Below, in pieces: positions 39,599 to 51,487 of a DNA stretch of 64,000 nt. Position 1 is the first letter of the stretch. Every line of letters begins with the position of its first letter. The notes beneath the pieces were generated by a model. That model was not told where the DNA came from, did no database searches, and saw only the letters and a program-made list of their open reading frames with translations. This stretch comes from Auanema rhodensis (taxonomy: Eukaryota; Nematoda; Chromadorea; Rhabditida; Rhabditidae), in NCBI GenBank assembly GCA_964057225.1, contig OZ059899.1, positions 5,704,001 through 5,768,000 of the forward strand, given 5' to 3'. Both the position numbers and the translations under genes were made by a program.

Positions 39599-39958
39599 AT
39601 GCGAACTGCTAGGTCATGTCATTGGTATTCTGAAGTTGATGTAAAAGCTGACAATGAAAGGGAAGCTCAAGAGACTAATGAAAATGATCTAAATCGTTTG
39701 TGTAATAAAAGTAAATTTATACCCAAAGATCTTGAATTTCGGGGAAATAATTTGCACATTCTATATTTGGATAGATGGAACACGTACATATGCAGGTTGC
39801 CAACTGGAAATTTGCAACTCGTGGAAAAAAATCAGGTAATGATCTAAAAAGTTTCAACTAGAGACCAAAATTCTCTTACACCTTTTCAGAAATTTAAATT
39901 AAACGTGGATATATCCACATACATTCATGTTTCAAATATTGTAAATAGATTATACTAA
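39599..39958 (+). CDS. small unrecognised protein, 101 residues, two exons
   Basis: Exon 1 (39599-39835) reads MRTARSCHWYSEVDVKADNE, later FIPKDLEFRGNNLHILYLDR and CRLPTGNLQLVEKNQ. A 54-bp intron starts GTAATG and ends TTTTCAG. Exon 2 (39890-39958) continues in phase 0 to VSNIVNRLY-stop. The clean donor and acceptor with an uninterrupted frame support a real gene. The ATG is the first after an in-frame stop, next to a CTTTAAG that could be an acceptor, so a trans-spliced leader or a missed upstream exon is possible. No signal peptide or known domain is seen. It converges with the next gene on the other strand. Confidence 0.45.
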
Positions 39959-40070
39959 GTAAAGGATTCTATACTTGATATGGCTTCTTCAGAAACCGAA
40001 GATTTAAGGAAAAATATTCAAGATAAAGAGTCTAAAATAATAAGGATTCTGCATTAATACGAATAGGATA

Positions 40071-40458
40071 TCAAAGAGAAACACATATATAGCTACTAAA
40101 CCTTGATATCTCCAGTTCACAATGAGTCGTTCGAACTGAAAAGACGAAATTTCGGTCTTTTGGTTTATTCATGAAGTCATCAACTCCTACACACGACGAT
40201 GCTATATCATCTTCCTCATGCTTTTTCTGTTGCTCATTCTGAAGACTGGGAAACTGACAACGGTGCAACGCCTCGTTCTTAGCTGGACATGAAAGCTAAA
40301 TACAAGAATAGCCAGGAATTGACAAATGAGTAATGATACACACGATGTCATAATGTCTGGTTACGGCAAGGACCGTGATGATCGACGGTTCGAACAGTTG
40401 AGGATGATGATTGACGTCTACCACGTCATAATCTTCATTTTCATTTTCTCGTTGCCTT
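40071..40458 (-). CDS. unrecognised protein fragment, two 3' exons
   Basis: Two exons, 40344-40458 and 40071-40295, are joined by a 48-bp intron (GTGTGT...TATTTAG) in phase 0. They encode RQRENENEDYDVVDVNHHPQ, then LSCPAKNEALHRCQFPSLQN and a Cys-containing, acidic region (KKHEEDDIASSCVGVDDFMN) to a stop at 40071. The upper exon begins after an acceptor ATACAG in mid-codon, so at least one further 5' exon is missing and no start codon is assigned. No domain is recognised. It could be a secreted Cys-bearing protein, but that is a guess. Confidence 0.35.
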
Positions 40459-43070
40459 CTGTATTAGAATTTGTTCCTTTTTAATATAGCTTTAGCTTAG
40501 GGTTTAAAACTATGCATTATAATTCCAAAATCATTCATAGAATTAAAAATGCGAATGTGTATAATATCAAGAAAATAAGATGAAAAAGGCTAAATGTTAG
40601 TTTTAGTCACTCTAAATGAAAAAAATTGTTTTGAAGTTGGTGAAAACTCTTCAAGTTGAAAATGGTCCCGTCTAATTAGTTCCAAATTTCAATGAGAACA
40701 TACAGCATATATGTATGTATATAAGAGAAACGATTGGCTTCAACATTTCTCATAAAGTAATAAATATGTTGACTTGGTCTGATAAGAGATAAGTCATGAA
40801 ACGAAACAGAATTACAAATGTTACGAAGAAGTCAATTCCGTGACTTGATTTTTTTATCAGAAAAAAATCTCTACTTCCTGAACGAAGTAATGAAATCAGT
40901 GTCGTAAAATTATTTGATTTGAAATTTCTTACGGAAAAACCGGTTTAATATGTATATAGTTATATCTAATAATTAATCTCACATCTAATAATATTACCTT
41001 TATTACATGCGCATAAGTAGACGACGAGCAACATTGATAATAAGAAGTAAATTGAAATTTCAAAATTTTAAGCGAGTAGTAAGAAAATGAAACAAAAGCT
41101 ATATTATAAACATTATCAGATTAATATTGTTTTTCATACATCAGCATTCAACAAAAGCATTTTTCTTGGAGTTCATATAAAATGAAATGAGATTAAGCTT
41201 ATTTGTCCATAGTATGAATAAAAATTTCGGGTGAAATTGATATACTGACAGTTGTATTTGGACATGAGATTAAAGAATATTACTCTAGAAATCTCTCCCA
41301 TTTTCTAAATATATTTCCAAATCAAATCATAAACATCTTCAGATGACAAATGCTGTCGATTCAGAACTTCATAAAGTTGTAACCTCCAACATAAGAAAAT
41401 TAGAAATTAGAAAGCAAAGCTTTTAACAAAAGAAATCCAAGAAATGATCGGATTTTGGATTTTCTAAAGGTCTTAAAAGCTGAAAAATAATTAATTTTCA
41501 CTTGATGGCTTCATGTGGCAGATATTTCTTAATTAACTTAATGAAAAAGTTTTTCTGGTGATTCAAGCAACTGACATCATCTATGAAATATTTTCGAATG
41601 CGATATGCCGATTAACACAATACTTGTGAGGACATTTAAAGGAAAAATAAATTTGCAAAGTACAGGCACAGTATATGGAAGAAAAAGGGGTTTTGTAACT
41701 GTTAATTGACCTTTGATGATTACCAAATTATCAAGCATAGATTAGCATTATAGTTTTCATTATTGAAAAACGAACCACAATTTGCGCCTACTTATTTTAC
41801 GTATAACATAGATCTTGTATCCCATGAATCTTATGCAATAATCGGAGATTTATTCTTGCAATCGTTTTCTAATAAATGATAAATGAGAAAATAATTGAAG
41901 GTTCAGGTAAAGCACTGGGAAACAACAGATGTAAGAGTTAATAGGTGCCCACAGACTAATGATATATGAGAAGACGTATAACAATTTGAACAAGTTTATA
42001 CCTGTTGTAGGCTAGATATTAATAATTTTCAAAGAGTAAACGTATATAAGAACCGAAAGGCAGAAAAAAACTAGGAAAAATAAAATTTTTGAGATGTCGC
42101 TAGTTCAAAAAAAAATAAAATTTAAGGGTCCGCTTAGAATTTTTATAATGAAGTTTAAGATATTTCGAGAAATACTCACTTTAAAATTATAATAATATTA
42201 CAAACATCAATAAGATAAGGAAGTATGCTACCGAATAACATTTAACAAGTTAAATAAATATACAAAAACGTAATAAACATTTCTTTTTAAACATTTGCTC
42301 ATGCTCAGTAAGTTGTTAGTTTTTCTCCAATGGATTCTTGAAGCTCTTCTCTAACATATCTGAAAAAAAGAATAAAAAATTTGCAAGAGAAACTTGGGAA
42401 ATAAATAGCCTACAACTTAGATTTGTGTACAATTATTTATAAATATATTCAGTTTCATTTGGCTCAGTTTTGAATACAATTCATTATCCAACTTTAATAT
42501 CACATAATAGAATGTTCACATCTCTCAGGAGAACAAGTATTATTCTTTTGCAAATTTATTTCCATTTACATAGTTAAAATTATAAATATAAATTCCCAAT
42601 TGACTAAAAAAATTAAAGAAGCAATGTTCTGAAAAAAAACCATAGACATCACAATAGGCCATCACTTACATATCAATCGCAGCTGCAAATTCGTTTTATA
42701 ATTTAGAAGAATTTGCTCAATTTTCAAAATGAAAAATAAATATTGTATTTATAGGAGCCATTGAAGTCGTCAATGCCTCTCTCCACCACAAAATTTAATT
42801 CAGTACAGAGTATTCCTTACAATTTACCTCGAAATTCGAATAAAAAATAAAACTTTTATTGTGTCAAGCATTACTTTGCCACTAAAAAGAAAAACTGTAA
42901 AATTTCAAAATCTTTATTAATATATATTTATATATAAACGTATGAATATATTCAAAACATTAACGATCTTCTTTATATAAATGTCCTATCATTATAGTAT
43001 ATATATCTTTACATAAAGAGCTGCACTGCTTAATCCACTATATAAACGTGTGCAAGTTCGAATAACATGG

Positions 43071-43107
43071 ATTAGAAAACTGTTTTTCCAAAGAACAGTT
43101 TTTAAAT
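43071..43107. repeat. inverted repeat, 14-nt arms and 9-nt loop
   Basis: Arms ATTAGAAAACTGTT and AACAGTTTTTAAAT pair at 12 of 14 positions around the loop TTTCCAAAG; the inner 9 bp pair perfectly. It could be a cruciform or a small-RNA hairpin. No known microRNA is recognised. Confidence 0.6.
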
Positions 43108-43423
43108 TTGCACGAACAGCAACATTTATAAATAATTTTAATATTATACTATCTCATCTCTACCGCGTTACGTTGTGTTAATGTATGATAAAAGCGCAAA
43201 CGCACTGTAGGTATAAATAACTTTATAGCTGATAAACGACGAACATGAGTCAGCTCTCATGGGATCAACCTGAACATGTGTTGGCTAACTGGTGACAAAT
43301 ATAATATCTTTGATACGTTTATAAATGATATAAGACGTATATCTTTATTTTTTTAATGTATAAGAAAAAAAGAAAAAATATTTACATAATCAGCCAGATA
43401 AAAACCTGAGTGGGATGATTAGT

Positions 43424-43440
43424 GGGGGGGGGGGGGGGGG
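43424..43440 (+). repeat. G17 homopolymer
   Basis: Seventeen consecutive G in an otherwise AT-rich region. Such mono-G tracts are typical of nematode genomes, form G-quadruplexes, and depend on the DOG-1/FANCJ helicase for stable replication in C. elegans. Confidence 0.95.
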
Positions 43441-43677
43441 TGTGTATGGAAATGGAAATAAGGGTGCATCAATAGAGAAAGGGTAAAATGCATTGTGGAG
43501 AGTTTTGAAAGTGTAAACAATGCTTACCACAGGCGAACCCGTATGTAAATATTAAACAAGTAATCAGAGTTTTCATAATAAATCCTATGGAATTTAACAA
43601 ACAAACATCACTGGGAACAGTAAAAACAACAGAGAGCAATAAAACGTATTAAAACTTCTCTGAAAATGAAAAAATAG

Positions 43678-45015
43678 TTACAAACTCATCATAGTGAAAG
43701 TGTCAGTTGTTGGAGGACTATCCTTATTCGGTGACTTTCGTTTCAATACATGTTCTTCGTAACCGTAGCAACAAGTTCCATCATCAGAATCATGAACACG
43801 ACGACGTTTAGGTGAGGTAGGCTCTTCTGTAAATATTAATGAATATCTTCAAGTACATGTAATATTTCAATCATTTTATAATAATATTCATAACAACATA
43901 CCTAAAAGTTTCATCAACACAGAGCTATTCTCTTTTGTTTTATGTTCAGCAGAATCAGCATTAGCAGGTAAATTATGCTTTCCTAATTGATCATTTTGAG
44001 ATGTCGTTTGTATAGTAGATGGCCGAATTTGCAAAAGATTACATGACTTTCCAGATGCAATTCGAAGCCTTTGGTCGCTGGTCAGACCGGAAATGACGTC
44101 ATTTTGTAGATTCATCGCAATTAGAATTCGAGATAGATAAAGAGCGTCTAAAATGAAAGTGATCTCAAGTCATGCATGTAGAATTTTAAAAAATAATGGG
44201 AAAATATTTACTTGTTGGGTCAGACGGATTCTGGAACGATTGACGGATTTTGTTAATCATTGCCTCAGCTAAAGAATCTCTCATTGAACTATGTTTTACT
44301 TCCGACCAAAAAGCTACTGGATCTACAGACAACAGCTTTAAAAATTAATAAAGCAAACAAAATAGCATACCTAACTGAAGAAGATTCAAAAGCTGCTGCT
44401 CAAGAGTATCCGGTACAGTAATTAGAAGATTGGACATATCATAGCCCAATTGATCTTTAGCACGAGCAACAGTTGAATTTCTAACTAGGGGAGGAATATC
44501 GTCAAAGTATTGAACTCCAGCAGCAGTAATAGTTAGTGGTGTGCAAATGTTTTTTTCTGATTTAATAATATGAGTTGATGGGAAGAATAACTGATTGACC
44601 ATCCAACTAAGCACAAGTTCTGAAATAAAACCCTTGTAATAGATGGAACTCAAATAATGGAAAAAAATGTCATGTGAAACGTTAAAAAGTGAATCAAGAT
44701 GTAATATTGAAGAAAGAGAAACTACGAACGACGAGGTTTCATTGTATTTACTTTGGAAGTAATGCCCGAGACACAACGAGAATTGTTCAATGACCTAAGC
44801 TAAGTGCAAAACAGAAGAGCAAATCTTGCTCAGTAATATGATCAAACCGAATGATCGAATTGATAGCAGACTCGTGCGTAAATCTGCGTTAACGTAAGCC
44901 TGCGTGAAAGGCGAAAAGCTCGGAATGCATGACCAAATGGGAGAAAAGTTTGAACCGTAAAAAGAAGAACAGCAGAAAATAAACCTAGTGCGAAGTAGAG
45001 GAAGGACGAGGACAT
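43678..45015 (-). CDS. unrecognised protein with N-terminal hydrophobic segment and basic SP-rich tail
   Basis: Several exons. The possible start MSSSFLYFALGLFSAVLLFT at 45015 predicts a signal anchor. A 57-bp intron (GTTTGATC...TTAGCTTAG) then joins the main exon (44,370-44,790: VIEQFSLCLGHYFQSKYNET, VSHDIFFHYLSSIYYKGFIS, AKDQLGYDMSNLLITVPDTL). Later exons give VDPVAFWSEVKHSSMRDSLA, SDQRLRIASGKSCNLLQI and a nuclear-signal-like tail TSPKRRRVHDSDDG, ending TDTFTMMSL-stop. Total is roughly 350 residues. The helical, Leu-rich middle looks like an alpha-solenoid. The basic tail suggests a nuclear protein, which conflicts with the hydrophobic N-terminus, so the start may be wrong. No family is assigned. 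Confidence 0.55.
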
Positions 45016-46779
45016 TGTATCAGTTCATTGACTAGCTGTTGGCACCATTTGTCATCAATTCAAGCGATCTGCGTCGGCAAAGTGCATTTGGAAAAAATGT
45101 ACACGTGCACGTGCTGATTAGCATATTTGCACTTGCAACAGCTCATATGTTCTTCGGCTGAGCACTCATTCACTTTTCCTCTCGCTCAAACTGACAACGA
45201 AATGGAGAAACATTTGATTGTTCAGTGATGACGAGGACAACGAATAATTGAATAGAATATATTTGAAAAGGATTGTTGAACTCCAAGATATAGTTAGAGA
45301 AAATATGTGTAGAGAATATAACATGAGAATAAGAAAACTGAAGACAGATGGCACAGTACAATATTACGACAACCTGACCACATGCAAATAATTGGGAAAT
45401 TGAGGGAAGGATATGAAACGAAGATTTTAACAACGAAAATAGCAAGATAGGGTACAGACAAAGGTCGTACATATGCATGGAGACTGTTCAAAAACATGAT
45501 TCATTGAAAAAAAACAAAATTTTATATTCGGAAGGCATCACTAATAGTAGTAAAAATAAAAGCGTATTTCGCTACCTATTTAGAGCATAATCAATGAAAT
45601 GATATTATATATATATATATATATTGAGTGATGAGGAAGCCAATTTCAAATCGTATATATTTATGTATAAATGAAAATAATATGAACACTACTTTTATAT
45701 GAAATCTAATATGAAAACTAATAATCGAAATCTCCAATAATTGCGACACCACCTTTCTTCTAGAAGAAAATTAAAGAAAGAAAACGGAATTAAGCTAGTG
45801 ATTTAGATTAACAAAACCAAATATGTGAACCAAATTTGAAGCTCTGCAGTGCGGGGGACTGACAAGCCCGTTTGGGGCTGGGAAAATGTCAGATGATAGG
45901 GTAGGGGAGGAGAGAGAGGGGGAGAAGCGAAGAAGGACATATAGAAACGACTATAGCCATCCATTTCGATCAACTTTGGATTACGGCAAAGTGCACCGGA
46001 TTTCTCAATGCCGTCGTTTGCACTTTCTGCTATCTGGCTCGCTCTATGTGTATTTCTCGTTTAGTACATGGTCTTTCCTCGAATAGTGGAAGGTCTCGGA
46101 ACAAGTAATAGAAAAGGAAATGTGGAAAAGTAAAAGAAACCTAAAAGATAGAATTTAGAAAAAATATTGTGCACACACGAGAGAAATGGGACAACTAGAG
46201 AAATAAAAAGTGCGCAAGAGGTAAGACGGAAGGTAGTGGAAGGGCAAAGCAGAGACGAGAAGATTGGGCCAGACCGATGGAGTACGAACAGAGGGAATTC
46301 AGAATGTAAAGGACAGACGTATTAACAACAGCAAGTGCAGACCGCTTCAGCTCATAATTATCGATTAGAAAGTGACAAACACTAACTATATATGGTAAGT
46401 ACTTATAGATAACAGCTAAATACTAGATAGCCGATGAAACATTATCGGAAAGCCTCAACTAGTTTTTAAATAGTTGACTCAGGTTTTGAGGCGAGCTTGT
46501 TTTTTTCATTCGTTAATATCACTGTACTTGTAATAGCAGTGAATTTGCACGGCATATTGTGTTAGAGGCTGAAGTGTAAAACCGGAAAAGAAGAATTTAT
46601 ACTTTTCCTTCTACGGCATATTGTGATGAACTCTATATGAAAGAAAGCTTTCTGAATCGCAATATGTAACAAACTTGACCGTTTGTCGTCATAGAACTGA
46701 TCTTATAGGATTGCTGCAGCTGTACTTAGTTCTTCATCATTAAAGCAATCTACTTAGTACATTGAAGCGAAAAGATCGA
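45016..46779. other. intergenic with AT microsatellite
   Basis: No firm gene. It contains an AT repeat at 45605-45624 and a purine-rich block (GGGGAGGAGAGAGAGGGGGAG) near 45,905. A 66-codon plus-strand frame (45886-46086) overlaps the purine block and is probably compositional. Confidence 0.45.
45605..45624. repeat. AT dinucleotide repeat
   Basis: Alternating AT for about 20 bases. Confidence 0.9.
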
Positions 46780-46962
46780 ATGAGCACTTATGAGTGCTTC
46801 AGATTTCAAAATGAACATGGTCACTCGAAGAATGAATTGGAAACAATCTTATTTAATGTTACAAATATTATTAATAAAAATAATTTGAATATTACTAAAC
46901 CTTTAAGACAGTTTTGTGCTTTAAAGCAGTGCAATCGCGAATGTACTTGCGATAGACTTTGA
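46780..46962 (+). CDS. possible small Cys-rich protein (3' exon)
   Basis: Open frame MSTYECFRFQNEHGHSKNEL to a C-terminal cluster QFCALKQCNRECTCDRL-stop. The frame extends upstream to a CTTAG acceptor at about 46756, so this may be the last exon of a longer gene. Composition and the terminal Cys cluster suggest coding sequence. No first exon with a signal peptide was found and no family is recognised. Confidence 0.3.
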   Translation: MSTYECFRFQNEHGHSKNELETILFNVTNIINKNNLNITKPLRQFCALKQCNRECTCDRL

Positions 46963-47773
46963 TAAATCGTAAGAAGTCGATAATCTAGATAAAAGGAGAA
47001 ATTGATTTTAGTTTTATGAGAATAATGCGATCAGCCATGAAATTAAAACTGGGGAATTCAATATTTGGAAGATATGAAAATCATAGCAAAACCTATTTCA
47101 GACAAGGGGGGAATGTTTCTCTCCAAGCTCTTATAACTAGTGTGCAACCGCTTGTTGCACTTCTGCTGTAGAAAATGAAACGTTACGTTTCGGAGCATAA
47201 ATGAACAAATACGTGAAGTCAAAGGAAATTGTACTTTAATATATTTACTTTCAGAGGGTTCAAACGAATTATACGAAAAGATAGCATGATAATACAGTTA
47301 AGAATATACAAATGGCACTATCATCTTAATACCTTGAAGGAGGTACTTATTTTGAAAACTAAAAACTTGTATCTGAAAAAGAAATGATGTATGTTGTATA
47401 AAAGGTTGAAGAATGTGTTATAGGGTACACATGCACTTTGTGATATTGATTGAATTTCCATTATAATACTCTTCAATAATATGTTTTGATAGTTAATTTA
47501 GGTTGTAAGTAGGGGAAAATATGAATAATATCACGTAGGTTTATGATTAGTCTACAATCTATCTAGATTCAAATTATCTTTGCACCTCGTATTTGATGGG
47601 AGTACCGCATATAACTTCGCTCCAATGATAATTTCAATGAAACTCAGAAGTGAGGCTGCGTAACTGTATGCTTTGCTGGAACTTATTTTTAATTTCTTAT
47701 TTAGAGAGAAATATTAAGTAAAAATTTTGTAATAAGAAATCATACTAATAAATATTTGTTATAGAACAAGAAA

Positions 47774-48644
47774 ATGTTTCTTTTAATTTGTATGTTATTT
47801 TTAACATTAACAGAAGGTGGGTATTATACTATAACGATAATAGGTTCACATATATGAAAGTTACAGGACATGTTGGAGAATTACTATGTCGTAAGTGCGG
47901 TATGCTTATAACTATAGAATCAGAAATTGTTAATGTTACTGCTGAGGCGGACAAAACAAAGTATAAGTATGAGAAGTTATAAAGGATAGGGCATAATCAT
48001 TCTTTCGATTTTAGCTATGTTTTTCCCATAGTAGGAAGGAATGCAACTGTTCATGTTTTTGATAATCCTGCAGGTATTCAAACGTTTAAATGATTTCAAC
48101 ATAGAAAGTATGTTTAGGTGAAAGATTCCATGTAGCCACAGCCAACGCTGCATTTTTCAAGTTGGCTGGCGAAGTTTGTTGTTCATAAACAATTGATAAG
48201 AAACATTATTTTAGCGTTCTGCCCAATATAGTTGGTTCCCAGGTACGGATTGGACCACGTGTATGTGTAAATGTGGTCAACATTTAGGATGGTAATTATT
48301 TTACAATTTATTAAAGAAATATGTGTACTCTGATATTACTATATTTTCGCAGCTGTTTCTGAGTAAAAATCAAGTTTTAACATACCACATTTAATCTAAT
48401 AATTTAAATATGTTAGTAACCAATAGCAATTTGATTTACTTTAAACAGCGATGTTGTTATGTTATTCTAGGTACTTCCAACCGCTTCAATCGGACATACA
48501 AAGATTGAAGGGGTCTAACGAGAAAGGATTCGTTGGATTAGTTTTAGAAAATCTTATATCAGCAGATTGTAAGTAATTCACATTTAATATTATCACTTGG
48601 TACATTTTTCAGACGCGGATAGTTTGATCAAAGTTCCAGTTTAA
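47774..48644 (+). CDS. secreted CULT-domain (cereblon thalidomide-binding fold) protein
   Basis: Seven exons, all frames checked through the splices, encode about 152 residues. Exon 1 is a signal peptide (MFLLICMLFLTLTEG). The mature protein is a single CULT domain. It has a first CxxC (ELLCRKCG), a loop with NYVFPIVGRN, a second zinc pair (TCMCKCGQHLGW), and the three Trp of the aromatic cage in YSWFPGTDWTTC...HLGWYF, equivalent to cereblon W380, W386 and W400. It ends YADSLIKVPV-stop. In cereblon this fold binds thalidomide-like imides and cyclised C-terminal degrons. Secreted stand-alone CULT proteins occur in nematodes and other animals, but their ligand and role are not established. It lacks the Lon and DDB1-binding parts, so it cannot be an E3 receptor. 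Confidence 0.92.
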
Positions 48645-49124
48645 TTCAGCATAATTAACGCTCCCATTTTCATACACTATATACTTGCCGTTGTACGAGG
48701 TTTTCTTCAACCGGGTTCTTAGAAATAGAATTAATCGAATGATAACAAAAGCAATTTGATTTTATTGTTGTTGTTTTATACAAAATAAAAATACTCACTA
48801 TTCATCAAAACAAATAAATGGCATAATATTTAAATTATCACAACAATAAGGCAAATAGTCAGACTACTACAGTAATACACTCTTCCGTTCGCAAGATTCG
48901 TAAATCTTGGATGGCAATAAATAATCTTGTAGTAGATCATAAACTCCGCGAAATTTGAATTTTTCCGCGTACGTTCATTCGGTTAGTCATAAAAGTCTGT
49001 TATGCGCATAATAGTTGCTTCTTCGTTTTCGTCACATAATCACAGATAATTTATTTAATGTTAAATATTTTTAACTTTCTAGGATAATAAAACTGAAAGA
49101 TTAACAAACTTCAAATCAAAGAAA
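48645..49124. other. intergenic between the CULT gene and the AT-hook gene
   Basis: 480 bp, same-strand gap. No exon or RNA gene seen. Confidence 0.5.
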
Positions 49125-50687
49125 ATGGTTCGCAGAAGATCTTTGTCAAGGTTTCCTATTTTTTTTGTATGTTTGTTAATTCGTACATTTTAGAAGTGCT
49201 ATTGCTAAAAGAAATTCAATGGCGAAATCTGTACAGTATGTTTTGCAAATTTTTGCATTTTTTAAGTAAAAGCTATTTTTAAGATCAGAGAAAGTTTCGT
49301 CTGTTGTTAAAAATGCACGTTCTAGTGCTAGGTAGGTTATACATAGGTTATAATATTCACACTTATTTTTTTGAAAGTCATTTTTAATTCACTTCTATTT
49401 CTTTAGAAAGCGATTAGACTTGGAATTTGATAACAGGTATCATTTAGCAAAAAAAATAGTCCTACTTCAATATTACAGTGCTCACGATGAAAGTAATCAA
49501 ACTAATGGCACATTCGTAGTGAAAGACTCTAGCATGAAGTGAGAACTTTGTTTTTTTTAATTTTGTTAATGTTTTTCCAATACAGAGGGCTCGACCTTCC
49601 TGATGTTAGTAAAATGGATCATATTGTTGAGATGGATGAAGTTAATACACCTGTCCCTGCAAAACCAAAGAGTAGCAAGAGGTTATCTGCAAGTGCTAAA
49701 AAAACTGTGAAAACTATTTCTAAGTAAGCTGCATAGCTCATTTTTTAGTGAATTTTTATTAATTTGCATGGTTATAGGGTGTCGGACGGTCCAATTCGTA
49801 AATCTACCAGAGAAAGAGTTCAAGTATCTTTGTTTAATACCGAACCGTAATAATGTTTGATTTACTTATGTTTGTACCTGTTTGTTTTCAGCGTACCAAG
49901 AAACCAACAAAAGAAGAAAAGGTAATATCTGTTTTTGAATACCTTATTTTTTTTTGTTATAGGACTGCCAGCGAAAAAAATGAAGACTCGACGAAGTCGC
50001 GGTTAGTACAAATTTAAAATATATACTTAAGTAGTTTCAGAAAGAGAAATTTATCAAAGGAAAAAAAAAGCAAAACTAATGAACAACCTGTCACTAAGAA
50101 ACCTAGGTGCATAATTTAAGATATATGTTAAATTTTGGTATTTTAAATGTTTAGAGGAAAAAACGCTGCTCCTAAGGAGCCTGTAGAAGATTTGAAACAG
50201 GCTTCTGTTACCAAGTGCGTATATTTGTTTTTTGTTGAAAACTTATGTTTTTTAGAACCCCTAAAAGCGAGAAAAAGAAGAAATCTGTTTCTATCAAATC
50301 TCCCAAGTCAGCTAAGGTGTCTGCGCAACCTGAGCAAACTGTGAAGTATACACTCTATCAAAAAAGACTTTAACATATAATGTTTAGAGCTCCTGATGTT
50401 AAAACTCCAAAAATGGGTAGACCAAAAAAAAATGCACCGGAATCTGCGAAGACTATTAAGGCAAATAAAGCTAAGGGGAAGATTGCTGCTGACAAAGTGG
50501 CATCCCCAAAGGCTTCAGAAAAGACTAAAGCGTAAGCGACCAAGTTTCTCTTGTACTTAATGAAGTATGTGTTTTAGTACGGCTAAAGACCAAAATCCAG
50601 AACCTAATGCCAAAAAGTGAGATCTTTAATATATGATACTTATATATAGTTTTCTTCAGGAGAAGAGGCAAAGCTGATATTATTTGA
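49125..50687 (+). CDS. Lys-rich AT-hook chromatin-type protein in many tiny exons
   Basis: Starts MVRRRSLSRSAIAKRN and runs through about a dozen exons, mostly 20-130 nt, to KKRRGKADII-stop. The protein is strongly basic: AKPKSSKRLSASAKKTVKTI, RERVQRTKKPTKEEK, KTPKSEKKKKSVSIKSPKSA. Near the C-terminus is one clear AT-hook core (KTPKMGRPKKN, about 50,400). Only the short segment RGLDLPDVSKMDHIVEMDEV is acidic and structured-looking. This composition fits a chromatin-associated protein resembling linker-histone tails. SPK/TPK sites could be phosphorylated by cyclin-dependent kinases. No globular H1 domain is visible and the family is not recognised. It sits between the CULT gene and a neuropeptide gene. 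Confidence 0.7.
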
Positions 50688-51487
50688 ATATTGAGAGGCT
50701 CTTTTTTAGCCTTTAAAAGACTTTTACTAATACGAATAACCAATGTCTTTTCTGTAAATAAACGTTTCTGAACTCATTCTCTGAACATAATATATTGCTG
50801 TATACATCAATAGAGCTGGTCCGTCCTGTTCAGTTTCAAAGAAAACGTTGAACGAACAATTCTTTGTAATAGACTTCCATCAATTTCCTGAAGATTTAAG
50901 AGGAAAAATTACAACTTTAAGCTCGACACAATATAAGGTCTACCTGATGTCATATAGTGATGGGGTGGGCGTAGTTCAAGAGCTGAAAATCATCGAGGCA
51001 CATAAATTTTTCTATTGTTCTGGTTCCAATATGCATTAGTTTCTAGAACAAGTTGGACAACAATTGCCAAATATGACGGTACCCCATCATATTAGGTTGG
51101 CCCTTGCTTTCAGCTTGTTTCTCTCACTAAACATTTAACATGTCCAATGTGATACTGAGTCAAGTAGAGCACCTGCTAGTTCATTTGATAATGTGGTTCT
51201 ATGTATTTTAGCTTCTCCTGTGTTAATAGTTTCATATTTTGTTTCCACATGTAGATGCAGTTTTTTTATGGCCCTTGCTATACTTTCATAGTGAAATATG
51301 TTAATATAATATTATACAAGATATTTTTAGCTTAGCCATTTTGTCCTTATTGACGTGCTCCAATTTTTTTTGCTTAAATATGTCAAACAATTTAGGACAT
51401 TAACGTATATCATTATAATGTCTTGATGTTCGAACGTATATACGTATATTCTTTCGTCATTCAGCTTATTCTGCAGTTACAGGTATC
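50688..51487. other. intergenic, upstream of the allatostatin-C-like gene
   Basis: 800 bp. It includes a 63-codon frame (50848-51039) with no ATG start and no splice context, judged non-coding. It may contain the promoter of the neuropeptide gene. Confidence 0.5.

Larger units (their letters stand above)
40459..43677. other. gene-poor AT-rich stretch
   Basis: About 3.2 kb without a supportable gene, apart from a possible missing 5' exon of the preceding minus-strand gene. It contains a short stable hairpin (43071-43107) and a 17-base G run (43424-43440). Confidence 0.45.

Noticed and set aside
45886-46086. 66-codon plus-strand frame rich in Arg and Glu
   Set aside because: It starts in a purine-rich tract, and the Glu/Arg content follows base composition. 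No splice or family support.
50848-51039. 63-codon plus-strand frame
   Set aside because: No ATG start and no donor or acceptor. Probably chance.
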